NCBI GenBank assembly: GCA_900553185.1
Contig: USCT01000005.1
Location: forward strand, 1-64,000
DNA length: 64,000 nt
Origin: an uncultured Bacteroides sp.
GTDB taxonomy: Bacteria > Bacteroidota > Bacteroidia > Bacteroidales > Bacteroidaceae
Direction of reading: 5' to 3'
The position numbers and the translations under genes are program-made. Below are positions 55,246-64,000 of the stretch, piece after piece. Under the pieces are notes generated by a model. That model saw nothing but the letters and a program-made list of their open reading frames with translations. It did not search any database and was not told the DNA's origin. The first letter of the stretch is position 1; each line of letters starts with the position of its first letter.

Positions 55246-56051
55246 TGAAGAAATGGATGATCTGTCTATGCCTTCTCATCGGAGGGCTGACAGCAAAAGC
55301 ACAATGTGGTGCCGTAAACGATGCGATTAAACCCGGTGAAACGCTTTCTTACGAACTGAAGTTTAACTGGAAGTTTATCTGGTTCAATGTAGGATGGGCA
55401 CAAATGAACGTCCATCAGACAGAATTCAAGGGCAAACAAGGCCTGCAAACCGACTTGCTGACGTACACCAACAAGCGAGCCGACCGCTGGTTCAAGATGA
55501 GAGACACCTTGACGTGTATCACGACAGACGATCTGATTCCCGTTTATTTCCGGAAAGCGGCCGAAGAGGGGAAAAGATATTCCATCGATGAGGTACATTT
55601 CAGTTACCGGAACGGAAAATGCATTGTCGACCAGCAACGAACCCTCAGGGGACAGACCAACAAACGCCACGATGAAGTAGGTGTCTGTGTATACGACATG
55701 CTGAGTATCCTGCTGCAAGCACGTTCCTACGATGCTTCCGACTACAAACCGGGACAAAAGATTCTCTTCTCAATGGCAACAGGCAGAGAAATCGAAAAAC
55801 AGACCCTTATCTACCGGGGAAAAGAAAACTACAAGGCCGAGAACGGTACCACATACCGTTGTCTGGTATTCTCACTGGTAGAATACAAGGACAAGGAAGA
55901 AAAAGAGGTCATTACCTTCTATGTTACCGATGACCGCAACCATCTTCCGGTACGCCTGGACATGTACCTGAATTTCGGATCGGCCAAGGCATTCCTGACC
56001 AACATCAAAGGAAACAAATATCCACTGACTTCCATCGTAAAGAACAAATAA
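55242..56051 (+). CDS. DUF3108-family periplasmic protein
   Basis: 269 residues. Signal peptide (MICLCLLIGGLTAKAQ), then a beta-rich DUF3108 domain with GETLSYELKFNWKFIWFNVG and RADRWFKMRDTL. No enzyme motif seen. Start overlaps the lipoprotein stop (ATGA), indicating coupled translation and a shared task in the envelope. What DUF3108 does is not established. Confidence 0.88.
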   Translation: MMKKWMICLCLLIGGLTAKAQCGAVNDAIKPGETLSYELKFNWKFIWFNVGWAQMNVHQTEFKGKQGLQTDLLTYTNKRADRWFKMRDTLTCITTDDLIPVYFRKAAEEGKRYSIDEVHFSYRNGKCIVDQQRTLRGQTNKRHDEVGVCVYDMLSILLQARSYDASDYKPGQKILFSMATGREIEKQTLIYRGKENYKAENGTTYRCLVFSLVEYKDKEEKEVITFYVTDDRNHLPVRLDMYLNFGSAKAFLTNIKGNKYPLTSIVKNK

Positions 56052-56058
56052 AAACAAG

Positions 56059-56101
56059 ATCGGGGGAAATGCGCCATTCTACATGATGCATTTCCCCCGA
56101 T
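56059..56101 (-). terminator. Terminator of the GH31 gene (shared hairpin)
   Basis: ATCGGGGGAAATGC (56059-56072) pairs perfectly with GCATTTCCCCCGAT (56088-56101); on the minus strand CTTGTTTTTATT follows. Confidence 0.88.
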
Positions 56102-56130
56102 TCCGCTTTCAGCCTTTCTACAGGCCACAA

Positions 56131-58614
56131 CTACAAGCTAACTTCCAGTTTCCGGCCCGAATAACTGATCTTCTTGTCAGGCTTTACCGTAACGGTTTCG
56201 GCCGATTGTTTTCCTGGCTGCATCAACGTAACACAGAAAGTGCGGTGTTTCAACATCTGAGGGAATTCACCTTTCCGGTCGCTGATGGTCAGCGTCCGTG
56301 TTGCATCGTTCCAGTTGAATCGAATGGTAGAAAACATTCCCTTTTCATAATTATAATTATCAGCCTCGTCTTCATAAAGAACAAATTCTCCATCGGCTCC
56401 CGGATAAATACAAAGATCAAGCTTGTCCCATTTCTTTTCGGCAGCATATTGCACTTTCGGTCCCAATGGAAGAATACTTCCGGCTTTCACATACAGCGGC
56501 AGTACATCTATCGGACATTCCCGGCTGATTTCCTGTCCGCCTTCTTTCATCTCATTGGTCCAGAAGTCTATCCACCGGGTACCTTCAGGCAAATAAACCT
56601 GTACCGGTGCAGAAGCCTTAGCCACATCGGGGACGGTCGTAACTCCCTTGTTCCCTTCTATTTTCCGGGTATAAAGCGGTTCCGTAACCGGACACACCAG
56701 CATATTCTTTCCGAACATGTATTCATCATCCAGCAAAATAGCCTTCCGGTCGGAAGCAAAATCCATAATCAACGGACGCATCAGCGTACCATTTTCCTGT
56801 ACCACCGCTCCATTCAAACTGTAAATATAAGGAAGCAAACGGTAACGAAGTTCAATTATCCGTTTCTGTGCATCGTAAGCCCAGTCGCCTTCCTTACCAA
56901 AAGTATATATCTCGTTGACCATGGGCGAAGAACAGTGATTACGCATAATCGGCTGGAAACATCCCCACTGGAACCAGCGGACATGCAGTTCCTGATAAGC
57001 CACATTCTTCACGTCATCGTTATACTGCCATCCGAAAAATCCACCCAGATCGGTTGTCCAGAAAGGAATGCCGCACAAGGTATAGTTCAATCCTGCCGGA
57101 ATCTGATTTTTCATCGACTCCCAGCTGGAAGCTACATCTCCGCTCCAACTGAACGAACCGTAGTGCTGCTGTCCCAGGTAAGATGATCTTGTCATCAGAA
57201 ACAGGCGCTTGGAATCGGAAACTTTCCGCTGATGTTCGTATATCCCCTTATTGGTCATCAGAGGAAACGCATTGTGTACGGAACGGAAAGAGCCATCGGC
57301 CGTCATCATGTCAAAATCAGACTCCTTGACATTGAAATGATCCGGTTCGGTAGAATCGGTCCACCAGGCATCCATTCCCATATCATACATGGGTTTAAGA
57401 TAACGCCAGTACAAATCGCATGCTTTCTCATTAAACGGATCGTAGGCCGCAGTACCGGAATTCAGCGGCCAGGTATCAAACGGGAGCAGCGCATTCATTG
57501 CTTTCAGTTCCTTATACTGGTCGGTCCAGGGACCGAAACTGGCCCAGATAGAAATCATCAGATGCGCATGACGCTTATGTACATAATCTACCATTTCCTG
57601 CGGACTTTTAATACGCGGTTGCGTAGTTACGAGCAAGGTATCATCCGCATTATGTCCCTTCGGTATGTATTTCATCCACTCCTTGTCGCCTACCTTGTTG
57701 ATGTAACGCGGATTCATAAACTTCATGGCATTCCAGTTGGAATCACACCCCCAGTACTGCCAGTCCTGCACAATGGCATCGATGGGAACTTCAAGTTCAC
57801 GATACTTGTCAAGCACGCCACACAATTCATCCGGACTCTTGTATCGCTCCCTACACTGCCAGTATCCCATGGCCCATAACGGAAACATGGTAGCTTTCCC
57901 CGTCAGGTCACGGATACAGGCTATGACACCATCCTGCGTTCCATCTTTATAAAGGAAGTAATAATCCGAACAAAGACCGACCTGTGAAGAAAAAGAAGTT
58001 TCATAAGGAGAATCGCTGAAATCGGAAATACCCGGATTGTCCCAATACACGCCATAGCCTTTTTCCGATGTAAAATAAGGAATGCAGATGTCTGTATTCA
58101 CATTCGACAAATGTATCTGCTGGTTTCGGTGATTCATTGCTCCGCTCTGCCGTTGTCCCAAGCCATAAATAACCTCCTCCGGATCAAGCCTGAAAGTCTG
58201 AGAGACTGTATATGCGTCCCGGTTGACATCTCTCCGGGGGATGAAATTAGTCCCTTCTTCTTTTTCTTTCAACAGACTTCTCCCTTTCAGGTCCTCATAA
58301 GTTACCTTTCCCGTCGCAACATCCAGTGTTACCACCATTTGTCCGGCGGTCATACATACCCTGTTTCCATCTTGTTTGTACGAAATATTCACCGCTTCCG
58401 GCTGCTTAATCACGGGATAACTTTTCTTATCGGGCATTTCGGCCGACGGATATTTTACAATACGCACTATCGAAGGAGAATAAAAGATCACTTCTCCATG
58501 TAAGACAGGTTGTGCTGTCTGGAATTTTCCTCCCTGAGCCGTTTTTTCAAAAATCTGTCCCCACAATGTCAGACAAGATGCCAGGGCAACGCACATTAGC
58601 AGTTCTTTTTTCAT
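56131..58614 (-). CDS. GH31 glycoside hydrolase, alpha-xylosidase-like
   Basis: 827 residues with a signal peptide (to about 19). Retaining exo-enzyme that releases terminal alpha-linked sugars in the periplasm. N-terminal beta domain, then a (beta/alpha)8 barrel with IVQDWQYWG, nucleophile D420 in WWTDSTEPDH, and acid/base D493 in WSGDVASSW. The VQDWQYW and TEPD forms are like alpha-xylosidases of Gram-negative bacteria, though glucosidase activity is possible. Single gene with its own -7 box at 58654 and terminator; no SusCD neighbour here. Confidence 0.9.
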   Translation of the reverse strand: MKKELLMCVALASCLTLWGQIFEKTAQGGKFQTAQPVLHGEVIFYSPSIVRIVKYPSAEMPDKKSYPVIKQPEAVNISYKQDGNRVCMTAGQMVVTLDVATGKVTYEDLKGRSLLKEKEEGTNFIPRRDVNRDAYTVSQTFRLDPEEVIYGLGQRQSGAMNHRNQQIHLSNVNTDICIPYFTSEKGYGVYWDNPGISDFSDSPYETSFSSQVGLCSDYYFLYKDGTQDGVIACIRDLTGKATMFPLWAMGYWQCRERYKSPDELCGVLDKYRELEVPIDAIVQDWQYWGCDSNWNAMKFMNPRYINKVGDKEWMKYIPKGHNADDTLLVTTQPRIKSPQEMVDYVHKRHAHLMISIWASFGPWTDQYKELKAMNALLPFDTWPLNSGTAAYDPFNEKACDLYWRYLKPMYDMGMDAWWTDSTEPDHFNVKESDFDMMTADGSFRSVHNAFPLMTNKGIYEHQRKVSDSKRLFLMTRSSYLGQQHYGSFSWSGDVASSWESMKNQIPAGLNYTLCGIPFWTTDLGGFFGWQYNDDVKNVAYQELHVRWFQWGCFQPIMRNHCSSPMVNEIYTFGKEGDWAYDAQKRIIELRYRLLPYIYSLNGAVVQENGTLMRPLIMDFASDRKAILLDDEYMFGKNMLVCPVTEPLYTRKIEGNKGVTTVPDVAKASAPVQVYLPEGTRWIDFWTNEMKEGGQEISRECPIDVLPLYVKAGSILPLGPKVQYAAEKKWDKLDLCIYPGADGEFVLYEDEADNYNYEKGMFSTIRFNWNDATRTLTISDRKGEFPQMLKHRTFCVTLMQPGKQSAETVTVKPDKKISYSGRKLEVSL

Positions 58615-58653
58615 CTTATCAAATGTTTTTCTTACACATAAAAGTTAACATCT

Positions 58654-58661
58654 CAAATGTA
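58654..58661 (-). promoter_or_regulatory. -7 box TACATTTG for the GH31 gene
   Basis: Plus-strand CAAATGTA, 40 bp before the GH31 ATG. Confidence 0.5.
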
Positions 58662-58807
58662 AGAAGAATCTTTGTCTTTTAAGCCCTGATTAAAACATTT
58701 TTAACCGGCCAATAAACAAATAATCAGTCATTCAGAAATACCTTGCCGGGAAATAGACTTTTCAAAATGTTCCAACCTGCCTCTCTTTTTTAAACGAAAA
58801 CCAACAT

Positions 58808-58847
58808 AAAAAAACTCGACTACTCAAAAACAGTAATCGAGTTTTTC
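58808..58847 (-). terminator. Terminator after cysS
   Basis: AAAACTCGA and TCGAGTTTTT with an extra ACTACT/AGTAA pair, loop about 8-10 bases; A and T tracts on each side. Confidence 0.75.
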
Positions 58848-58917
58848 CAAAAATATCTGTAGCAAATATTCAGGGAATTTATAACAAAATCTCCCCCTAT
58901 ACTTGCAAGAACAATGT

Positions 58918-60399
58918 TTACTTATTCAGCTTCCAAGTAAATCCGTCTTTGGTATCCTTTACTTCAAAACCCAGTGCAGCCAGGTTATCACGAATCTTAT
59001 CGCTTGTAGCCCAGTCCTTATTGGCTTTGGCCTGCATACGCTGTTCCAGCAGCATGTCGACTACCTTTCCGTATGCCTCTTCACGGGCCGCATTGTTCTC
59101 TGCTTCTGCCTTCAATCCCAAAATATCGAACACAAACAGATGGAACACACTCTTCATCTCTTCCAGGTCTTCGGCACTGATGGTCGCTTTCTTATCAATC
59201 ACCGTATTGATCATGCGAATGGCGTCAAACAGATGAGAAATGACAATCGGTGTATTCAGGTCATCATTCATGGCCTCGTAGCATTTTTCACGCAGGCCCG
59301 CAGGCTCAATGCCCGAAGTAGTCTTGGCCGGTGTAATACGCTCCAGATTCTTCACGCCTTCCAACAAACGTTCCAGTCCCTTTTCGGCAGCCTGCAGCGC
59401 TTCGTTACTGAAATCGACCGTGCTGCGGTAGTGTGCCTGCAAAATGAAGAAACGGATAGTCATCGGAGTATATGCCTGTGCAAGCAACTTGTTGGAGCCC
59501 GTAAAGAACTCATCCAGGGTAATGAAGTTCCCCAGTGACTTGCCCATCTTCTGTCCGTTGATGGTAATCATGTTGTTATGCATCCAATAACGTACCATAT
59601 CGTGTCCCTGTGAAGCAACGCTTTGTGCGATTTCACATTCATGATGCGGAAAAATCAGGTCCATACCGCCTCCATGAATATCAAAGGTCTCACCCAGATA
59701 TTTGCGTCCCATGGCCGTACATTCACAGTGCCAGCCCGGGAAACCGTTGCTCCAGGGTGAAGGCCAACGCATGATGTGTTCAGGCTGCGCACATTTCCAC
59801 AAGGCAAAATCAGCCGGATTATGCTTTTCCTGCTGTCCGTCCAGTTCACGGGTAGTATTGATTACATCATCCAGATTACGTCCGGAAAGTTTCCCGTAGT
59901 GATGGTCTTTGTTATACTTGGCTACATCAAAATATACCGATCCCTGGCTGACATACGCATATCCGTTTTTCAGAATTTCTTCTACCAGCTGAATCTGCTC
60001 GATAATATGCCCCGAAGCGTGCGGCTCGATACTTGGAGACAATACGTTCAGTGCCTCCATGGCCTTGTGGTAACGGTTCAGATAATACTGAACCACTTCC
60101 ATCGGTTCCAGCTGTTCCAGACGCGCCTTCTTGGCAATCTTGTCTTCTCCGTCGTCTGCATCGTGCTCCAGATGACCTACATCCGTAATGTTACGCACAT
60201 AGCGTACTTTATAACCTAGATGAGTCAGGTAACGGAATAAAATATCAAAAGTGATGGCAGGACGCGCATGTCCCAGATGAGCGTCACCATATACGGTAGG
60301 ACCACACACATACATTCCTACATGAGGAGCATGCAAAGGAACAAACAGTTCCTTCGTACGGGTCAGGGTATTGTAGATGAAAAGTTTATTATTCTCCAT
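58918..60399 (-). CDS. cysS: Cysteinyl-tRNA synthetase
   Basis: 493 residues, usual length. Charges tRNA-Cys. The zinc ligands are in [16 protein letters not shown] and FPHHECE; the HIGH motif is AHLGHARP and the KMSKS motif KMGKSLGNF. The C-terminal anticodon-binding domain ([16 protein letters not shown]) is intact. Single gene with a -7 box at 60419-60426. Confidence 0.98.
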   Translation of the reverse strand: MENNKLFIYNTLTRTKELFVPLHAPHVGMYVCGPTVYGDAHLGHARPAITFDILFRYLTHLGYKVRYVRNITDVGHLEHDADDGEDKIAKKARLEQLEPMEVVQYYLNRYHKAMEALNVLSPSIEPHASGHIIEQIQLVEEILKNGYAYVSQGSVYFDVAKYNKDHHYGKLSGRNLDDVINTTRELDGQQEKHNPADFALWKCAQPEHIMRWPSPWSNGFPGWHCECTAMGRKYLGETFDIHGGGMDLIFPHHECEIAQSVASQGHDMVRYWMHNNMITINGQKMGKSLGNFITLDEFFTGSNKLLAQAYTPMTIRFFILQAHYRSTVDFSNEALQAAEKGLERLLEGVKNLERITPAKTTSGIEPAGLREKCYEAMNDDLNTPIVISHLFDAIRMINTVIDKKATISAEDLEEMKSVFHLFVFDILGLKAEAENNAAREEAYGKVVDMLLEQRMQAKANKDWATSDKIRDNLAALGFEVKDTKDGFTWKLNK

Positions 60400-60418
60400 G
60401 ATTCAATGAGTTAGATTG

Positions 60419-60426
60419 CAAAGTTA
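60419..60426 (-). promoter_or_regulatory. -7 box TAACTTTG for cysS
   Basis: Plus-strand CAAAGTTA, 20 bp before the ATG at 60399 on the minus strand. Confidence 0.55.
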
Positions 60427-60442
60427 TAAATTTAAAACAGAA

Positions 60443-60478
60443 AAGCGTGATTTCTGCTAAAAAATCACGCTTCTTTGC
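60443..60478 (-). terminator. Terminator of the GH97 gene
   Basis: AAGCGTGATTT (60443-60453) pairs with AAATCACGCTT (60462-60472), loop 8 bases; on the minus strand TTCTGTTTT follows. Confidence 0.82.
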
Positions 60479-60495
60479 CTCAAAAATGACAAGCC

Positions 60496-62436
60496 TTATT
60501 CCGTAAGAATAATTCCTCCCTCGGGCTGAATCACAACTTTCACTTCTGCCGGATTTTTGATTTTCAACTCTTTCAACACAGGCTGTCTGTCCTTGTCATC
60601 CAGGTAATAAGATACAGCTGTACCCTTTTCCCACATCGGCAGAGCCAATGTCAGTTTCAAAGGTTCTTTCTGTGCATTGACACCTGCCACATACCAACGG
60701 TCACCGTGACGACGTGCCAGCACACAATATTTCCCGGGATAGCCGTCAAGAAACATCGTTTCATCCCAGGTAGTAGGCACCTGTTTCATGAAATCGATGG
60801 CCAGCGCCGGTGCGTCGGTCAGATTGTTCGGAGCCAGTGCAAAGTTCTGGATCGGATTCTGGAACAATACGGCTGTAGCCAACTGAAATACATCCGTAGT
60901 CTTACGGACAGTACCTCCGTCGTTCGTCCGGTTATGACGCTTGTTCAGCAGTGTACCTCCAAATTCCATACATCCTATCGCATTGCGGATAAACGGATGC
61001 AGACAGGCATTATAAGCTTCCATATCATCAAAATGCTGATTGAAAATCAGGTTTTCGGAGGCCAGTACCGCCTCACTGCCCACGTAATTAGGATACATCC
61101 GTTCCCATCCACGGGGAATGGTACAGCCATGGAAAATAATCATCAGTCCGTATTCGTTGGCATCGGTCAGAATATCTTCATACACTCCCATCATCTGCTG
61201 CTTGTCACTGCCGAAGAAATCTACCTTCAATCCTTTTACTCCACATTTCTGAAGCCATTTCATCTCTTTCTTGCGGGCTACCGAATTACTCATGCACTGC
61301 TTGGCGTCCTGAGGCGCATCGTTCCAGTAACCGTTGGAATTATACCATACGAAAACGTCCACATTCTTCTGATGGGCATACTTGAAAAGTTCTTCCATCT
61401 TTTCACGACCGATATTCTTTTCCCAGCCACCGTCAATCAACGTATATTCATACCCCATTTCACTGGCCAGGTCAATGAAACGTACCTGATCGTCATAATT
61501 GATACTCGGATCTTGCCACATGATCCAGCTCCAGGTAGAACGTCCGAACTTGTAATCCTGAGAAGGTTCGTACAACGGATCGACCACATCGAAGGGAACG
61601 GTGGTTTCTACAATGGGTTTCAAGCTATTTCCTACCGTAATGGTACGCCAGGGAGTCACCCCCGGCAAAGCCAGTCCCGGAGTAGACGAGCCAAGTCCGT
61701 TCATTTCGCCCGGATTCGGAAAGGCAATGCTGTACAATCCTTCTTTTGTTGCGTCACTCAGGTGAGAAGCACAATACAAACTGCGCACGCCGGTCTCCGA
61801 TACCAGTGCCCAGCACTCGCCTACATGGAAAAGTGCCGGAAACGTATAGCCTTCTCCGTATCGGGAAGGAGTGGCTACCGGTTCATCGGGTACATATTCT
61901 TCTTCGTAACTGGGCTTGGTACGCTGCCAGCCAATCATCGGATCACTCTGTGGAGAAAGGAAAGTCGTAGTATACGAAGGGAAATCAAATCCGGTCATTT
62001 CCCTTTCAATCACCATACAGGCTGTTTCTCCATATTGAGGCATTTCATAACGGAATGCAATATCGTTGTTGCTCACCTGAAACACGATGTCCAGCTTCTT
62101 CTTTTCCGCATTTTCAAGCGTCACTACCAGCTTATTGGCCTTATAATTCACCGTCGAACATTTGATACGGCTCTGCGAATACGTTTTTTCTACCTTATCC
62201 GTCTGCTGCCCGACAAAAGTCAGCTGCCGGCTAAAATCTCCCACATTGGATACAAATCCAAGCGGAGAACCCTCCAACACGGTTTTTCCATCGTAAGTCA
62301 CTGAATATACAGGGCATCCATCCTGTAAAAGGAAATCAAGTTGAAGGCGGGAGTCAGGTCCTGTTACAACCGCCTGCTGGGCAAATGCCTGAGACGCCAG
62401 AAACATCAACGCACAAAAAAGTCCTTGTTTTTTCAT
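60496..62436 (-). CDS. GH97 glycoside hydrolase, retaining type
   Basis: 646 residues with a signal peptide (to about 20, SQAFA). N-terminal beta-super-sandwich to about residue 280, then a (beta/alpha)8 barrel. GLKVDFFGSD carries D406, which matches the nucleophile of retaining GH97 alpha-galactosidases (BT1871 D415); SusB-type inverting enzymes lack it. Candidate acid/base E454 or E461 in VGSEAVLASEN. So alpha-galactosidase is likelier than alpha-glucosidase. Own -7 box and terminator. Confidence 0.9.
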   Translation of the reverse strand: MKKQGLFCALMFLASQAFAQQAVVTGPDSRLQLDFLLQDGCPVYSVTYDGKTVLEGSPLGFVSNVGDFSRQLTFVGQQTDKVEKTYSQSRIKCSTVNYKANKLVVTLENAEKKKLDIVFQVSNNDIAFRYEMPQYGETACMVIEREMTGFDFPSYTTTFLSPQSDPMIGWQRTKPSYEEEYVPDEPVATPSRYGEGYTFPALFHVGECWALVSETGVRSLYCASHLSDATKEGLYSIAFPNPGEMNGLGSSTPGLALPGVTPWRTITVGNSLKPIVETTVPFDVVDPLYEPSQDYKFGRSTWSWIMWQDPSINYDDQVRFIDLASEMGYEYTLIDGGWEKNIGREKMEELFKYAHQKNVDVFVWYNSNGYWNDAPQDAKQCMSNSVARKKEMKWLQKCGVKGLKVDFFGSDKQQMMGVYEDILTDANEYGLMIIFHGCTIPRGWERMYPNYVGSEAVLASENLIFNQHFDDMEAYNACLHPFIRNAIGCMEFGGTLLNKRHNRTNDGGTVRKTTDVFQLATAVLFQNPIQNFALAPNNLTDAPALAIDFMKQVPTTWDETMFLDGYPGKYCVLARRHGDRWYVAGVNAQKEPLKLTLALPMWEKGTAVSYYLDDKDRQPVLKELKIKNPAEVKVVIQPEGGIILTE

Positions 62437-62466
62437 AGATATTTTTCAAGTAGTTAATAATCAAAG

Positions 62467-62474
62467 CAAAAATA
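62467..62474 (-). promoter_or_regulatory. -7 box TATTTTTG for the GH97 gene
   Basis: Plus-strand CAAAAATA, about 31 bp before the GH97 ATG. Confidence 0.45.
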
Positions 62475-62527
62475 CGTAATAAGTGTGAAACTTACAACAA
62501 AGATCATTCAAAATATCCGGTAACGAA

Positions 62528-62570
62528 AAAAATGCCGTTTCAAAGCCCAGACACTCCTCAACGGCATTGT
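62528..62570 (-). terminator. Terminator of the GH43 gene
   Basis: AATGCCGTT (62531-62539) pairs with AACGGCATT (62560-62568), loop 20 bases; minus-strand T-run TTTTTTTCG follows. Confidence 0.75.
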
Positions 62571-62582
62571 TCAATTCATCCG

Positions 62583-63596
62583 TCAGAGACTTACGACCGG
62601 CCATCCGTCCGGTGTCCAGGTCATTTTCCGGATAATCAGTTTAGGCGTTCCATCTTCGGCCATCGAATAGGCATGAGAGACATAATAATCTGTCCCGTCG
62701 AAATGATAGACGGCATTGTGTCCGATACCGGCCCAATCCTTATTCCCCTGGACGAACAGCGATCCGCCTCCCTGAGCCAGCGAACGTCCTTCCTTATCCA
62801 GATAAGGCCCTGTCACTGCCTTGGAACGCCCCACCATGACTTTATAGGTACTTTCGGCCCCCCGGCAACAATAATCAAAGGAAACAAACAGATAATAATA
62901 CCCCCCATGTTTAAAGATGAACGGTGCCTCTACAGCTCCATCACCGGCATCCGCATCATCCAGTTCGGACGAACGTTCCCTCCGGCAGATACCATGCCAT
63001 TCTTCCGGCTGTGCCACCTGCATCAGGTCCGGAGTCAGTTTCACCAGCTTAATGCCATCCCAAAACGAGCCGAAAGTCATCCAGGGAGTACCTGCCTCAT
63101 CAATCACAATATTCGGATCAATAGCGTTCCACATGTCCCGATACGGTACCGACTGAATTACCTTTCCATGATCGGTCCATTTAAAATCAGGAGAGGAAGG
63201 ATTCAAGACAGGATTGGTCGCATGACCGATAGCCGACGTATTTTTCCCAAAAGCCGAACAGGAATAAAACAAATGATACAGTCCGCCATGATAAACGATG
63301 TCAGGTGCCCAGGTATGTCCCTGATACCCCGGAATCAGATCGACGGCCCACTGAGGAGCCTTATCAAACACCGGCTTTTCGATCTTCCAGTGCTGCAAGT
63401 CGGGAGAAGACATTACGGAAATTCCCATACCTGTAGCAAACAGATAATACGTATCTCCTTGCCTTGCCATTACCGGATCGTGAGTCATCACCTCCGACAA
63501 AGGAAGTATTTGTTCATCCGGTTTCTGTTCTTTGTTCTGGGCCATACACAGACTTGCCACGGCCACTAAACCTGCTGTCAATAAAAGTTGTTTCAT
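62583..63596 (-). CDS. GH43 glycoside hydrolase, arabinanase/arabinofuranosidase-like
   Basis: 337 residues from ATG 63596. Signal peptide to about 19 (VAVASLCMAQ). Five-bladed propeller with D40 (THDPVM), D160 (AIDPNIV) and E223 (VEAPFIF) as general base, pKa modulator and acid. GYQGHTWAPDIVY and YYLFVSFDYCCRG are usual in endo-alpha-1,5-arabinanase-like GH43 groups. The frame opening at 63635 has its -7 box inside, so 63596 is chosen. Close to the AraC-type regulator gene. Confidence 0.9.
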   Translation of the reverse strand: MKQLLLTAGLVAVASLCMAQNKEQKPDEQILPLSEVMTHDPVMARQGDTYYLFATGMGISVMSSPDLQHWKIEKPVFDKAPQWAVDLIPGYQGHTWAPDIVYHGGLYHLFYSCSAFGKNTSAIGHATNPVLNPSSPDFKWTDHGKVIQSVPYRDMWNAIDPNIVIDEAGTPWMTFGSFWDGIKLVKLTPDLMQVAQPEEWHGICRRERSSELDDADAGDGAVEAPFIFKHGGYYYLFVSFDYCCRGAESTYKVMVGRSKAVTGPYLDKEGRSLAQGGGSLFVQGNKDWAGIGHNAVYHFDGTDYYVSHAYSMAEDGTPKLIIRKMTWTPDGWPVVSL

Positions 63597-63622
63597 AGCA
63601 TTCGATGATTTATTCAGTTTCG

Positions 63623-63630
63623 CAAAACTA
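63623..63630 (-). promoter_or_regulatory. -7 box TAGTTTTG for the GH43 gene
   Basis: Plus-strand CAAAACTA, 27 bp before the ATG at 63596. Confidence 0.5.
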
Positions 63631-63726
63631 AACAATCACCTCCGATACCTGGTGGACAAATTCCCCTAATAGGTAGACAGTCAGGTGACTGTCCTTCATA
63701 TTCCATCAGGCAAACCATCGGAATCC

Positions 63727-64000
63727 TTATTCCTTGTCCTTATCCTCCATCATGCTGCTTGGTGTCACATTGAAATGTCTGGTAAAACAGCGAGTGAAAT
63801 ATTTCGGATCATTAAATCCTACCTCATAAGCAATTTCCGATACGTTCCTGGCATGCGTTTCCCTGTTACGTATCAGCAGCTCACGGGCCAGATTCAACCG
63901 ATAGTTCCGGATAAACTGGCCTGCCGACTGTCCGGTAAGGCTTTGCATCTTCTTATTCAGCAGGTTCTTGCTGACTCCCATCGCTTCGATGAAATCACTG
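63727..64000 (-). CDS. AraC-type regulator C-terminus (likely hybrid two-component system), cut by window edge
   Basis: Only the last 90 residues are in the window; the frame stays open to base 64000. FIEAMGVSKNLLNKKMQSLT, then the QFIRNYRLNLARELL and VSEIAYEVGFNDPKYFTRCF helices form the two-HTH AraC domain. In Bacteroidales such domains usually end hybrid histidine kinases that control glycan genes, so this is probably the regulator of the GH43 and neighbouring enzymes. The sensor part cannot be judged here. Confidence 0.88.
   Translation of the reverse strand, partial: SDFIEAMGVSKNLLNKKMQSLTGQSAGQFIRNYRLNLARELLIRNRETHARNVSEIAYEVGFNDPKYFTRCFTRHFNVTPSSMMEDKDKE

Larger units (their letters stand above)
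58615..58917. other. Gap between GH31 and cysS
   Basis: 303 bp. Left part holds the GH31 promoter box (58654-58661, TACATTTG on the minus strand) and right part the cysS terminator (58808-58847). No gene seen. Confidence 0.6.

Noticed and set aside
56083..57186. 367-codon plus-strand frame antisense to GH31
   Set aside because: Shadow of codon bias in GH31; no homology features, and it covers a terminator hairpin.
60706..62304. 532-codon plus-strand frame antisense to the GH97 gene
   Set aside because: It mirrors the GH97 frame and encodes a His/Arg/Ile-rich protein with no motifs; GH97 on the other strand is certain.
62532..63569. 345-codon plus-strand frame antisense to GH43
   Set aside because: Lies almost wholly opposite GH43, which has a signal peptide and three catalytic carboxylates.
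1..64000. CRISPR arrays, tRNA and rRNA genes
   Set aside because: No regularly spaced repeats, tRNA cloverleaf-like sequences or rRNA segments were recognised; gaps are short and mostly explained by promoters and hairpins.

Overview
The window looks like a chromosomal segment of a gut Bacteroidales bacterium, most likely Bacteroidaceae (Bacteroides or Phocaeicola). The reasons are two SusC/SusD outer-membrane pairs, a GH97 enzyme, the C-terminal end of a regulator that is probably a hybrid two-component protein, DUF3108 and YfhO proteins, and a -7 promoter box of the Bacteroidetes type (TAnnTTTG) in front of about seventeen genes or operons. The genus is inference. No rRNA, tRNA, CRISPR array or prophage was seen. 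Both ends cut a gene: metG on the left and an AraC-type regulator on the right.

Layout. 1-1922: metG, 5' end missing. 2033-9363: a same-strand polysaccharide cluster with a Wzx-type flippase, six glycosyltransferase-like genes in several families (GT2, GT4, two less typical types), ending at a two-way hairpin shared with a convergent YfhO gene. 12068-13255: mtnN-luxS (SAH detoxification and AI-2). 13400-14782: rpsO and a cation diffusion facilitator. 15028-19664: a SusC/SusD pair with no linked enzyme. 20303-21916: a divergent TPR membrane regulator with a C-terminal HTH-like end. 22442-28389: a second SusC/SusD pair followed by a secreted histidine phosphatase, a likely system for a phosphorylated ligand. 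28646-29083: a decayed IS1380-type transposase. 29145-31829: an unknown membrane protein and typA.

32011-46366 is a dense envelope-glycan region, probably for lipooligosaccharide: a GT90-like gene, an ArnT-like GT-C enzyme, GtrA and GtrB in one operon; GT8 and DUF5672 genes facing away from it; an N-terminally truncated GT2; a GT2 and an LpxL-type acyltransferase; an MsbA-type ABC exporter; and a glf-led operon with an InaA/Kdo-kinase-like protein and two glycosyltransferases.

46613-56051 holds housekeeping genes (pdxB, acpP-fabF-rnc, pfkA), a GH3-type amide synthetase and a coupled lipoprotein/DUF3108 pair. 56131-64000 is all on the minus strand: GH31 (alpha-xylosidase-like), cysS, GH97 (retaining-type signature), GH43 and the regulator. 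Most of these glycosidase genes have their own promoter box and terminator, so this is not a compact PUL operon.

Several start codons are placed by the -7 box: genes at 7356, 14782, 30024, 36087, 36199, 40955 and 63596 begin downstream of where the longest open frame would begin. The observations most worth following are the SusCD-phosphatase operon, the operator-like repeats in the 19665-20302 gap, the truncated GT2 behind a strong hairpin, the four-gene GT90/ArnT/GtrA/GtrB operon and a palindromic element shared by two distant intergenic sites.
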